Source of the DNA: Mastigamoeba balamuthi
Taxonomy: Eukaryota > Evosea > Mastigamoebida > Mastigamoebidae
NCBI GenBank assembly: GCA_902651635.1
Contig: CACRSC010000048.1
Coordinates: 283,872 to 347,871, forward strand
Direction of reading: 5' to 3'
Length of the DNA stretch: 64,000 nt
The translations under genes were made by a program, and so were the position numbers. The notes beneath the pieces are model-generated. The model was not told where the DNA came from. It ran no database searches and saw only the letters and a program-made list of their open reading frames with translations. How positions within the stretch are numbered: position 1 is the stretch's first letter; every line of letters begins with the position of its first letter. Positions 46,376 through 55,794 of the stretch are shown piece by piece.

Positions 46376-47889
46376 TCATTCTCGGGCAGCAGGCTCCTGA
46401 GGAGCGGCACAAGCCTGTGCAGGCAGACGTATGTCCGTGCTCGCGATGCCGCTGTGATGGCGTCCACGAAGCCGGCTCCTGGGGCGTCTGCAGCGCCCTG
46501 TCCTGCAAGTCAGACGCGAAGTGGGGGTGAAGGGCTCCTGCGGGTGCACCTGAGCAAGGGCGAGGACACTGTCCACCACCTCGGGGAACGATTCGCCTGT
46601 TTCTGCGCCCCCCGACCTCCCAGACCTCGTCGGCGGCATAGTGACCCTGTAGCTGTGCTCGCCCCAGCCCGAGACAGATGCGAGGCCCAGGCTGACGATG
46701 TGGAAGGCCCCAGCCCTCGACACGAGGATCTGGTCCGGGCCAAGGCCGCCAAAGTCTGCGGTGACCAATGCTCCCACCGCAATGTCGGAGGAGAGCTGCA
46801 GCATCGCCCACGCCACGCTGTACAGCCCGCGCACGAGGGCCGTCGCGCTGAGCCCCCACGAGTTCTTTTCAGCGACGAACTGTCTGAGCGTGACCGCGTG
46901 CAGCAGCGGGAAGACGAGCACGCCGCAGGACACCTGGCGGCCCTCGCATCCCTGCATCGCCCCCGCGGCGAGTTCAGTGCAGGTTGGAAGGATGGAGGGC
47001 TGCAGGACTGGCGAAAGGGGCGCTCACGGGGACTAGGAAGGCGCCGATGGGAGGCACGAAGGCCGGTGCAGCCGCAGTCGTCTGGACCGCGAGATGCTTG
47101 TGATACTCGCTGAGTACCCCGGCGGCAGGAGTGCTGGTCTTGACCAAGAGGAGCTCTGGCGACCTGTCCTGCAGCGAGACCAACAGGGGGTAGGCGCATG
47201 ACCCGCCTCTGTCCACATCCTCCCCGAAGACCTAGGACCTGGATCAGTAGGTAGACCGTGCGTCCCCTGTACCCTCTCGTAGTAGATACCGTTGACGCCC
47301 ACCTGCGGTGCGGTTGCCCTCTGAATGACGGCTTCGGCGTACTGCGGTCCGAGCTTCTGCACGAGGAAACCGCGGAGGTCTGTGGCCTGGCGGTGAGGCA
47401 CAGATACAGCGAGCAGCACCAGAGGTGCTGGGGATGCGCTCACACGGCAGAAAGTCCAGCAGGTCGCTTTGCAGAGGGATCGGCGCGTCCACTGTGTCGA
47501 GGTCCCGCAGGTCCAGAGGGCTGGGCCCACGCCTGCGCGGCTCTGCACACAAGGTGTGCCTCCTCGTGCTGCTGCTGGCAGCGCGGAGCTCGAGGTCCAT
47601 TTCGCTCCCCTCCGGGTCTCTCACAGAGACGAAGTTGCCCTCGACCGCCCAGCACTGCTCCAGAGCGGTGAGGCCGCGCTGCAGGAGAGGCGGGGCAGAC
47701 CTCCACGAGAGTGCTCTTCTCGCACAGCACACGGTCCTCCCACCGGAACGCCGCGATCTGGTCCGTGAGGTGCGCCGAGAGCGGCGAGCCCGTGCGCCAC
47801 ACAGCCCGCGCCCATGGGAGGAACAGCTCGATCGCCTCGCTTCCCTCGATGTGCGCGAACTCGACCGTCTGCCCCTGCCTCTTGCCCAT
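46376..47889 (-). CDS. Pseudokinase-like protein
   Basis: The ATG at 47889 starts MGKRQGQTVEFAHIEGSEAI. An intron of about 52 nt near 47680-47735 restores frame to GLTALEQCWAVEGNFVSV, RDPEGSEMDLELRAASSS and DTVDAPIPLQSDLLDFLP. An intron of about 64 nt then leads to RGFLVQKLGPQYAEAVIQRA, and a third to CAYPLLVSLQDRSPELLLVK (beta3-like strand with Lys). Further on: GVLVFPLLHAVTLRQFVAEK (hinge-like), ALVRGLYSVAWAMLQLSSDI (alpha-E-like), then FGGLGPDQILVSRAGAFHIV and SLGLASVSG. That last pair aligns with the kinase catalytic loop xxDxxPxNILVSxxGxxKIxDFGLA, but HRD and DFG are lost, so a catalytically dead kinase is the best guess. Domain identity is tentative; the C-terminal splice pattern is uncertain. 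Its first exon is duplicated at 50.3-50.5 kb. Confidence 0.45.
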
Positions 47890-48079
47890 CTCGGCGTCTC
47901 CGCAACCCGCCCAGTGCGCAGACAGACACAACTGATTTGTCACCGATAATATAAAATCTGCTGGTGTTTTTGGTGGTGGCCGCGGCGACGCAGAGTGGCG
48001 TATGCAGAGGCCTGCACACAACCCCCAGCACTGCCGCTGGCTGTTGGGGTACACAAGGGGAGCATTCTCTCTCACAGGG

Positions 48080-48620
48080 GGGTGTTGATCTGTTCACATG
48101 TTTCTGAAACGCGCGAGCAACTGCACAAACACGGTGATGTCACGGTTGACCACGTTGATGATGACGTTCATCGCGTAGTCGATGCAGACCTCGCACCCCT
48201 GCTCCGCGTCCTGCACGGTCCGGAACGACCGAATTTGCAGGTCTCCAAGGTGGAACGGGGAGCACAGCCGCACCCGTCATGAAGGAAGCACGAAGACAGG
48301 GACCCTCTTGAGCGCCTCAGCAACCCCTGGGAGAGCCATGGAGTGGCGAAAAACCAACTGTTGGAATGCTGCTCTGCGTCAGGTGGGTTTCCAAGGTGCA
48401 CGTCATGGTCAAGACGGGCCTCGCAGGAGTGGCACAGGGTCGGCGTGGCCAACATGTGGACAATGTGGTGATAGCAATGTAGCTCGTGACCCGTGAAAGG
48501 GCCGGCGGAGAACTACTACGGGTGCTGCAAGGTGCAGATGGACGTCGCCGTGGCAAACAAGGCAAGAACCTCCGCGTCGTGCATGGGATCGCATGCATGG
48601 CCCCCCACCTGTCCCTTTGT
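48080..48620 (-). pseudogene. Decayed copy of the RTERV gene family
   Basis: The 3' end matches the gene at 50.7-51.8 kb: FRTVQDAEQGCEVCIDYAMN then VVNRDITVFVQLLARFRNM, and before it a degraded GVAEALKRVPVFVL. Farther upstream a CHSC pair and LGNPPDAE recall LRCASCG and the following LGHP of the intact copy. An intron/exon boundary of about 55-60 bp is missing next to QDAEQG, and frames are broken throughout. Confidence 0.7.
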
Positions 48621-48923
48621 CGGTTGGCTCGCCCGACACTGGCAATAAAACTGGTCAGACTCTTGCCTCCCCTCCTTCCCCTTCCCCAAACACTCTGCAC
48701 TCGGCAAGGGAGGGACTCTCGTCTCCCTCCTGGGATTGCATTTGTCAACTAGGCAAAGCAGTGTCCCAGAATCTACAGAACACATCGGTTCTTCCTCCCA
48801 GAATCTTCAGAACACAGTTTCTTCTTTTTGCATTGACTATTAATATCAAACAAAACCTCTATGGAAGCGGTTGAGAAAGCACGCTCTAATTGAGAATCTC
48901 CAGTAAATCCAAATCCATCATTA

Positions 48924-48930
48924 TATAAGG
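48924..48930 (+). promoter_or_regulatory. TATA-like box
   Basis: TATATAAGG-type sequence (within TTATATAAGG, 48921-48930), 73 bp upstream of the ATG at 49003 of the GIY-YIG-like gene. A transcription start about 30 bp downstream would give a leader of about 45 nt. No comparable box is seen at neighbouring genes. Confidence 0.4.
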
Positions 48931-49002
48931 AAACCCCAGCCCGACACTCAAAGAGAACTCTTGCTGCTTCCCCACAAATCCAAAAGCCCGTTTCTCCAAG
49001 AA

Positions 49003-49908
49003 ATGCAGTTCACGGCGCCTTCAGAGTCCTTCCTTGCCAGATTCCTCAAGGGAGAGCTCTCTGGGCCAAATCCCATTGCCATCAGTGGAGATCAAGGTCC
49101 TGACAGTCTTACGCTCTCCAACAAGCCTGATGAGATGTCAGAGGTGATTATCCGCCAGTCTGCTGTGTATGATATCAGCTCAATTTACACTGGTGAGGTA
49201 CGAGAGTTTATGAAAGAGACTTCATTTATGAAGCTTCATCAAAGAACTATGAAGTTCAGAGAAAAAGCCCGCGAGATTGCTTCAAGATGGTTCACAAAGC
49301 AGTCATCTGAGAATCAGAAGATCATACTCAGAGAGCTAGAAGGACAGAGATCTGATCAATTCTGGGCTCTTTTGAACTTCAAAGGGAGTTGTTCGCTGCT
49401 GGAATCTCTTAGGCTATGTCTTAATAACCGTGCAGATCGTTATGGATTACTGAATCATAATGCTTCTCTACTTTACTTCATTACAGTGTTCCAAGAAAAG
49501 AAGCCACTCTATATTGGAATAACAATGTCAGAATCACGGTTTCAGAGTGGACATTCTGCAATTGCTGGACTATTTCAGACAGATGGTTGTGGAACGAGAT
49601 TCTGCTGCAGAGAGCCCCGTTTGCACATATGCTCAATTGAAATACAAAATTCTGAAAGACACATTCCTCTTGAGTGGCTTTCATGGCAGAAAAACAATTC
49701 CACCCAGACCGAAGTTCGGCAATTCCTTGAGAACATCGAATCGAAACTCATCTTCTCTTTGCAACCAGTAATTAATATTGCAAAGAAAAACACGCTGCAA
49801 GGAGGGAGAAAGATACATGCTCTTCTCGGTGAGTATCAGAAATTCACACTATATGATGGGAATCAGATCAGAGCATCTATTGTTATACCAGAAAAGAAGA
49901 GAAAATAA
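49003..49908 (+). CDS. AT-rich intron-free gene, GIY-YIG nuclease-like
   Basis: A 301-codon frame from the ATG at 49003 to TAA at 49908, uninterrupted, in contrast to the intron-rich GC-rich neighbours. The start was chosen as the first ATG (the frame is open a little further upstream but without ATG). The N-terminal half is helical (SVIYDISSIYTGEV-like, then RTMKFREKAREIASRWF). The second half has KKPLYIGITMSESRFQSGH, recalling the GIY-YIG fold's YxG strand and following Arg, and later ENIESKLIFSLQPVINIAKK, recalling the Glu-L-I...L-x-P-x-N end of GIY-YIG domains. If right, it is a metal-dependent nuclease domain, possibly element-borne. Base composition and lack of introns suggest recent arrival. 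The match is by motif order only. Confidence 0.55.
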   Translation: MQFTAPSESFLARFLKGELSGPNPIAISGDQGPDSLTLSNKPDEMSEVIIRQSAVYDISSIYTGEVREFMKETSFMKLHQRTMKFREKAREIASRWFTKQSSENQKIILRELEGQRSDQFWALLNFKGSCSLLESLRLCLNNRADRYGLLNHNASLLYFITVFQEKKPLYIGITMSESRFQSGHSAIAGLFQTDGCGTRFCCREPRLHICSIEIQNSERHIPLEWLSWQKNNSTQTEVRQFLENIESKLIFSLQPVINIAKKNTLQGGRKIHALLGEYQKFTLYDGNQIRASIVIPEKKRK

Positions 49909-50229
49909 ACTGGTTTAGATTGTTCCATCATTTCATTTAAAACACTCTGGACTCTTACGGGGATACCTGACTCTGACTGAGGAGTCAGAGTGCAACATTA
50001 CGTCATTCTGTGATAGTGTGTTCCTGAGGAGCAGAATGGCTCTGCTCACGAAGTCGAGGCCTGAGGCATCTGTAATCAGGAGTGAAGGTGTGAAGAACGG
50101 TGCATCTGAGCTGGGCAAGGACCGGTTTTGGCAAGGAGAATTTGAGTGCTTCCATGTGAGCCCTTACTAATTCTTATCAGTAACTGGTCTGGCATGACCT
50201 CAGGACCCCTCAGTCCCAGATCCTCCTCA

Positions 50230-50497
50230 GTATCCCACCAATGCCACTGAATACTTGTAACAGTCAGCAAAAAAGTAGGTCCTCACATCCCTGTGTCGCA
50301 TAGAAGGCACAGAGGCCGGAACAGCCGTGGTAGAATGCACCACGAGGCGCTTGTGGTTCTCGTTGGCTGTTGGGTGAGGTGCTCCGAGAGCTGCGAGCCC
50401 GTGTGCCACACAGCCCAAGCCACGGGAGGAACAGCTCGATCGCCTCGCTTCCCTCGATGCGCGCGAACTCGACCGTCTGCCCCTGCCTTTTGCCCAT
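50230..50497 (-). pseudogene. Truncated duplicate of the pseudokinase first exon
   Basis: The ATG at 50497 opens MGKRQGQTVEFARIEGSEAI, nearly identical to the start at 47889, but similarity ends after about 40 codons near 50370. The remaining sequence is unrelated and frame-broken. It lies at the edge of the segmental duplication shared with 47.77-48.35 kb. Confidence 0.75.
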
Positions 50498-51040
50498 CTC
50501 GGCGTCTCCGCAACCCGCCCGATGAGCAGACAGACACAACTGATTGTCACCGATAATATAAAATCTGCTGGTGTTTTTGGTGGTGGCCGTGGCGGTGTAG
50601 AGTGGCGTATGCAGAGGCCTGCACACAACCCCCAGCACTGCCGCTGGCCGTTGGAGTACACGAGGGGAGATTCCTCTCTCACGGGGGGGGGGCGTTGTTC
50701 TGTTGATCTGTTCACATGTTTCTGAAACGCGCGAGCAACTGCACAAACACGGTGATGTCGCGGTTGACCGCGTTGGTGATGACGTTCATCGCGTAGTCGA
50801 CGCAGACCTCGCACCCCTGCTCCGCGTCCTGCACGGTGCGGAACGCCCTCACAAAGATCACCATCTCTGAAAGGGGCAGAGAGCGAGAGCGAGAGAAGAG
50901 CGAAATGCAATTGAATTTGCGGGTCTCCGAGGCGGAACGGGGGGAGCGCAGCCGCACCCTTCATGACGGAGCACTTCTGGAGCACGAAGCCGGGGACCCT
51001 CTTGAGGGCCTCGGCGACCCCCGGGACGGCAGCGGCGACG
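50372..51040. repeat. Segmental duplication, copy B (copy A at 47765-48345)
   Basis: Direct-orientation duplicate. Both copies share the pseudokinase first exon, the following spacer (CACCGATAATATAAAATCTG, CTGCACACAACCCCCAGCAC) and the 3' exon of the RTERV gene (CAACTGCACAAACACGGTGA). Similarity is high in the first 450 bp. Copy A lacks a short intron-containing piece within the RTERV part. Confidence 0.85.
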
Positions 51041-51758
51041 TAGGGCGGAATGCGGCACTTGGGCCGCAGGACCTCAACGACGACGACGAGCTCTGCACGA
51101 CCCCATCGACCCCCCAGACACCCCAGACACCCCAGAGACCCCAGAGCCCCTCCCCGTGAGTCCCCGTGGCCTGCCAGCCCCACGCCCCCCAGAGCGCACG
51201 CTGCGGGGGCCCCGGGGGGCTGTCGCAGACGGCCAGGGCGGCGCCGGAAGCGTCCGGGGGCGGCAGCAGCCCCGAATCAACTGACTCTGCGCCCCCGAGC
51301 CCGCGCCTGCCCTGGGCCAGCGCCTGCCTGCCGGGCTCGCGCGAGAAGACGACGAAGCGCTCGCTGCAGACGAGGGCCCCGGCGAGGGCGACGCCGAGGA
51401 CGAGCTGCTCGGCGCCGAGGTGCCTGCGCGACGACGTGCACTGCGTCCGCAGGGCCGCGCTGTAGCACTCGAGGTCGTCGGGGAGCCCCTCGGGGCCCGT
51501 CTGCGGGTGCCCCAGGGCCACGACGTCGCCGCACGAGGCGCAGCGCAGCGGGGGCGAGAGGGCCGAGGCCTGTGCGCGGACGGTGGCCCGCGAGAGGGCC
51601 GCCAGGACGTCGGCGACGCTGAGGGAGCGTGCACGGCGCCAGCGCAGCGGCAGCAGCAGCTCCGCCGTGTACGAGCGGTACATGTGCAGCACGGGCGAGC
51701 CCACGCTCAGCACGGGGCCCTGGAACGCCGCGAAGACGCGCTCGGTCCGCGTGGACAT
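50712..51758 (-). CDS. RTERV family protein, copy on minus strand
   Basis: Unknown protein family present several times in this window. The ATG at 51758 begins MSTRTERVFAAFQGPVLSVG, then VLHMYRSYTAELLLPLRWRR. A cysteine pair follows in PLRCASCGDVVALGH, then GLPDDLECYSAALRTQCTSS and GALVCSERFVVFSREPG. A Gly/Trp-rich stretch after that is probably an intron (about 51160-51330, with near-repeats of CCCCAGACA). The next exon has LVVVVEVLRPKCRIPPYVAA and GVAEALKRVPGFVLQKCS. The last has MVIFVRAFRTVQDAEQG and VNRDITVFVQLLARFRNM, stop at 50712. The order CTSSR(K/R)H...FxVFSR is faintly like p53/CudA-type beta-sandwich transcription factors, but I cannot confirm that. No localisation signal is seen. 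The frame looks intact once two introns are removed. Confidence 0.6.
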
Positions 51759-52280
51759 GCGGGGTGCGGTTTTGCGCAAGGGCCGCTGGGGGGCTGATGT
51801 GGGAGGCCCTGGGGGGGATCTTTTTCTGCCGACGTGGCGCAGATATCTGGCGGCGGTGAGTCACCGGCAGATCTCGACCGCCCGCGCCCCGGCCGGAGGG
51901 GGGGAGGGCGGATTTCTTACGGCTTTCCGGCGTGAGCGCGGCAGGGGGGGCGCGGGAAGGGCCGTGTGCCCATTCCGAGCAGGCGGACAGAAAAGCGCAA
52001 CGGCTTACCGGGAAAAAGACGCGAGATCCGTCAAAAGAGAACGCGCTTGCCCCGCTGTTTTCCAGATTTCACACCTCTCTCACACCAGATCCAAGTCAGA
52101 GGGAGAAGTGGAGCAGATCTCAGAACAGTGGATAGCCGAAACCCCCGCCCACTTTTCACTCCAAGGACACAAGCGGGTTGAGCTCACCGAATAACGCATA
52201 ACATTTGATGATGCCAATAGCAGAGCCACGCCAATCAAAACACTACGCAGGCTCGGCCGAGTTGCAACTCACTCGCGGCT
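51759..52280. other. Spacer upstream of the RTERV gene
   Basis: About 520 bp without a recognised gene. It contains ATATCT and GGCAGATCTC words like the window's introns at 51838-51870 and AT-balanced sequence after 52060. Confidence 0.4.
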
Positions 52281-53866
52281 CTACTGCGCGGCCTGGAAGA
52301 GGCCTTGCCAGGGCACGGGGACCATGTTCTGCGTCAAGCAGAGGGCGTACACCGTCGGGGGCTCCCTGGCGCCCACCGCTGCCACCGTGTCGCCCCACGC
52401 GTCCGCGGAGCTGATGCCGCCGTCGCACAGGGCGACTGTGTGAACCGTCCGGCCTGCGCCATCCCGCAACTCGACAGTGCCGCCCACAGCGGAACAGCAG
52501 AGCGCGCCTGCGGGGTCAGTCGACTCTGCCCGCGCCCTCATCTCAGCGCCAGCCTCCTGCACGGGCCCGCCGGCGTCGTAGATGCGCTCAGAGGCGTCGG
52601 CGAACACGACGCGCAGGCGGGTGCCGCCCGAGACGCGCTGCATGGCGACCGGGGGGCTGCAGACGGCGCTGGCCCACGCGCGCTCCCCCGTCCTCGGCCT
52701 CCACGCCCTGGCGCGCACCGCGTGAGCCACGAGGAGAGAGCGCGGCAGCCGCACAGGACGCAGTCGTCCGTGGCGACGACGACGCAGGGCCCGAGGACCA
52801 GCGCGGAGCGGACAGCGGCGCCCGCGAGGTCCAGACGGCGCACGCAGTAGCGCGTGCCCGTGTTGTCCTCGGGGGCCGTCCGCAGGCGCGCGGGTGGGCG
52901 CAGGGCCTGCAGGAGGCCCTCGGGCGCCGCGTCGACGTAGGTGCAGAAGCAGCACTCCGAGGGCGTGGGCGCCAGCGTGGTCGCGTGGGGCCCGATGGCC
53001 TGGCTGGACCCGCAGCCTCCGTCCTCGGCGGGGTGGTCGCAGCGCACGAGCGTGAACAGCCGCTGCCCCGCCAGCGCCTCGAACCTGCGCCGCATAGAGT
53101 CCACGGCGACTGCCAGCGGGTGGCTGAGAGAGGAGCAGGGAGAGGAGGGAAGCTCAGCAAGCCCACCGGCCCACGCAGCGTGGCCGCTGCAGCGCTGGGG
53201 TATCGCGACGGGGTTGAGCACGAGGACGGGGTCCAGCGCCAGCACATCGTCCAGGACGTCGCTGTTCTCCACGTCGAAGCAGATGGCGATGGAGACGGTG
53301 CCAAAGGGAGTCCGGACGGCCTGCGAGCGATGGCGGCTGTCATCTGGGCTGCGCGCCGAGCGGGGGAGGGGGAGGGGACCAGGGAGCGCTGCTGCGCACG
53401 ACGGGGCCCGTCCCGGGTGCGTGGCGCAGGCCGACGGGCCTCCGCTTGCGGTACGTCGCGCAGACGGAGCAGTCGGGCGCCAGCAGCACGGCGGTGTTGT
53501 GCAGGCGGCCAGTCTGCCGGTCGAACTCCTCCATGCTGCCCAGCAGTACGTAGCACCCGTGCCGCTGCGCCACGCCCGCGAAGGCCCGCACGGCGGGGTT
53601 GGCCAGCGACGCCTCTGTCGAGGCGCACGCCAGCCACAACTCGGGGAACACGACGATGTCGGGCGCTCTCCTAGGGGAGCACCACACGTGAGGCTCGGAA
53701 GGAGGAGAGCAGCGCCAGTCGCGCACTCCTCCCGGCTGAGCGCCCGCTCCAGGAACTCGACGCCGCTGGCGCCCGGCTTGGGGCCGCACTGCATGACCAG
53801 CACCTTGATCGTCCGGTGCGCGAACGCCCCGAGGCTGCCGTTGTACGCAACGAAGTGCCTGTTCAT
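52281..53866 (-). CDS. Carbon-nitrogen hydrolase (nitrilase superfamily) with C-terminal extension
   Basis: The ATG at 53866 begins MNRHFVAYNGSLGAF, then IKVLVMQCGPKPGASGVEFL. The catalytic triad of the superfamily is visible: Glu in PDIVVFPELWLACAS, Lys in SVCATYRKRRPVGL, Cys in TVSIAICFDVENSDVL. They lie in the right order and spacing on separate exons. LNPVAIPQRC and LAVAVDSMRRRFEALAGQRL follow, then GPHATTLAPTPSECCFCTYV. A C-terminal extension of about 200 residues contains strand-rich segments (YCVRRLDLAGAAVRSALVLG; RLRVVFADASERIYDAGG; GTVELRDGAGRTVHTVALCD) that could be beta-propeller blades. Stop TAG at 52281. Members hydrolyse amides, nitriles or carbamoyl compounds; the substrate is not assignable. 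Four or more short introns. Confidence 0.75.
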
Positions 53867-53908
53867 TGGCCACTGTGCGGGGCATCAGGGGAATGGGGGG
53901 CCGCCGGC

Positions 53909-55218
53909 TCAGGAGAGGGACGTTGCCTGGTCGAGCGCAGCCGCCGAGGCCCCGTCGAACCGCGCGAAGACGGCGGCGACCTCGCCCATGAACGACGTGT
54001 CGATGACGGCCATGCTCCGCTCCCACACGCTCTCCCAGTCGGCCTGTATCATGCCCCGCACCTGCTGCTTGAGGTCGTCGAGCACTGCGGGGCTGGCGGC
54101 GAGCTGCTGGGCGATGTGTCGGGCGCCCTCGAGGAACCCCAGCTGCATCTGCACGGCGCCCGAGGCGCCCACGTCGTACCCGCAGGCGCCGCGCAGCATC
54201 TCCCTGACCCTCACCGCCCCGCTGTACTCGCGCACGGGCAGCGCCGTCATCTGCGCCATCGCCTCAGCGAGGGCGGCCATGTACTCGTCCCTCTGTGGGC
54301 AGAAGGAGGGCATAAGAAAAACAAAGTCAATTTTGAGTAAATTTGAAGTCACTAAAGACACAATTGGATGCGCGCTGTGATGGCTGCACTGAGCAGTCTG
54401 CTCGCCTTGGGGCCCCGGGGGATGGGCTTGACGGTGTTGTCGATGGCGGTGACGCCGTGCACGGGGTCCACGAAGACGTTGTGCGGGTTGCCGGCGTTGC
54501 TCCACACAAGGGGCAGCCGGTCAGAGTTGTTAACCAGCGCGTCAAACGCCATCAGCCTGCCCAGTTGCCGCAGCCGGGCCCTGGCCTGTGCCGACGCCGC
54601 GCTCTCCTCGGGTGAGCGCAGCTGCAGCTCGCGCGGCTGGCCCAGCAGAGCCTCTGCGTCCGCGCTGCCCAGCGTGTCGACGGGCCTGCCGCGCGCGAGC
54701 TCCATCACGAGGTAGAAGGCCCTGTTCAGCTCCTTCTCGACCTTGGCCTGCAGCCCCGGGGTCCGCTCTGCCAGCGGGAACAGCGCTGCCTTTATTCTGA
54801 TCCACTCTGCGAATCCCCCAGCGGGGGCGGAAATCAATTGAATGGCTCAGCCAACGCCATCAGCCGGACCGTCGCTGGGGTGCGTGTAGTCGACGACGCG
54901 GGTGCGAGGGAGGCGGACGCCGGCGACGCGGAGGCCTACGAGGGCTGCGAAGGCCTGCTCGGCGACGTCGGAGCAGCCCTTGACGACCGCCGACGCGCCG
55001 TCGGCAAAGTCGACGAAGAATACCCCGGCCGAGCCCTCGGACGACCGCGACACCGCGGCCGCGCTCTCCCAGCACAGCCCGCGCTCGATGTCCGCGGGCA
55101 CGCGCGGGCGCTGCGGCAACTCCGCGGCCCGCGGCTCCGCAGGTCGCGGGCGGTCGCGCCAGCGAGTGGGGGCGGGGCCGCTGCACGGAGGCGGCGGCGG
55201 GGGCGGTGGCTGCGGCAT
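53909..55218 (-). CDS. Actin-fragmin kinase-like protein (AFK catalytic domain)
   Basis: The ATG at 55218 is followed by a Pro-rich segment (MPQPPPPPPPPC), then the nucleotide-binding lobe: GSAGVFFVDFADGASAVVKG (Lys in VVKG) and AEQAFAALVGLRVAGVRLP. An intron containing TCAATTGA (about 54800-54888) joins to EWIRIKAALFPLAERTPGL. Next come RAFYLVMELARGRPVDTLG, then LMAFDALVNNSDRLPLVWSN and AGNPHNVFVDPVHGVTAIDN. The pattern VNNxDRxPLxW...GNxxN...AIDN is the catalytic and metal site of the Physarum actin-fragmin kinase family, which phosphorylates actin. The last exon (LAEAMAQMTALPVREYSG to ALDQATSLS) is helical. The Kelch repeats of the Physarum enzyme are not seen within this gene. Likely an actin-directed or AFK-like kinase. 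Confidence 0.8.
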
Positions 55219-55794
55219 TTAGGGTGCGTATGCAACAGACTCGCCTCGGTGCGGGTCTGGCGACAGAAGTGGAAGCCCGGCGGGAGTGTCCGCGGGGTTT
55301 TTTTGGCTTCGGCGAACCTTCGGCGAAATCGAAAGCAACAACGCAAATCAATTGGGGGATTTAACCAAAACGGGCAGCGTGACGCCCTGCACCTCTGTCG
55401 GGTGCCACCACAGCAGCAGGCGCCCCAAGAAGCCGCCGGTCCGAGAAGCCCGAACTGAAACCGCGTGTGCCACCCAGTGGAATGCGTTGAAGACCCCCGA
55501 GGTGCACCGGATCAGCGGCGACCTGCAAAAACGGGCCACGCGCACATCTACGGGGGTTGGGGGTGAAAAGAGATAGTTTTGTAATTCCTGTGCACCCGTC
55601 GGAGTTATCCGTGGGGACCGCACCGCCCCTCACAGCCCCTGCGCCGGATCTCTGCCCCTGCCAGCAGATCTGCTGTGCCCAGTTTTCAGCCCAGCAGGAA
55701 GGTGCATCTGATCTGCTTGCTGGGCATCCCAGTCCCCTTCCCTCCTCCTGCTCTCTCCCGTTCTCTGGTGCTCTGTCTGTCGTTGGCTCTATCG
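55219..55794. other. Intergenic region between divergent genes
   Basis: 576 bp between the AFK-like and PIG-L genes. A minus-strand open stretch (about 55348-55600; LLLWWHPTEVQGVTLPVLV) is protein-like but has no ATG or splice support. It carries a CAATTG word at 55349. Otherwise nothing. Confidence 0.35.

Noticed and set aside
47680-47735. Apparent ultra-short introns of 16-29 nt in the pseudokinase, capping-like and trefoil genes.
   Set aside because: In each case a consensus donor slightly upstream gives a normal 43-64 nt intron with the same frame, so unusual introns need not be invoked.
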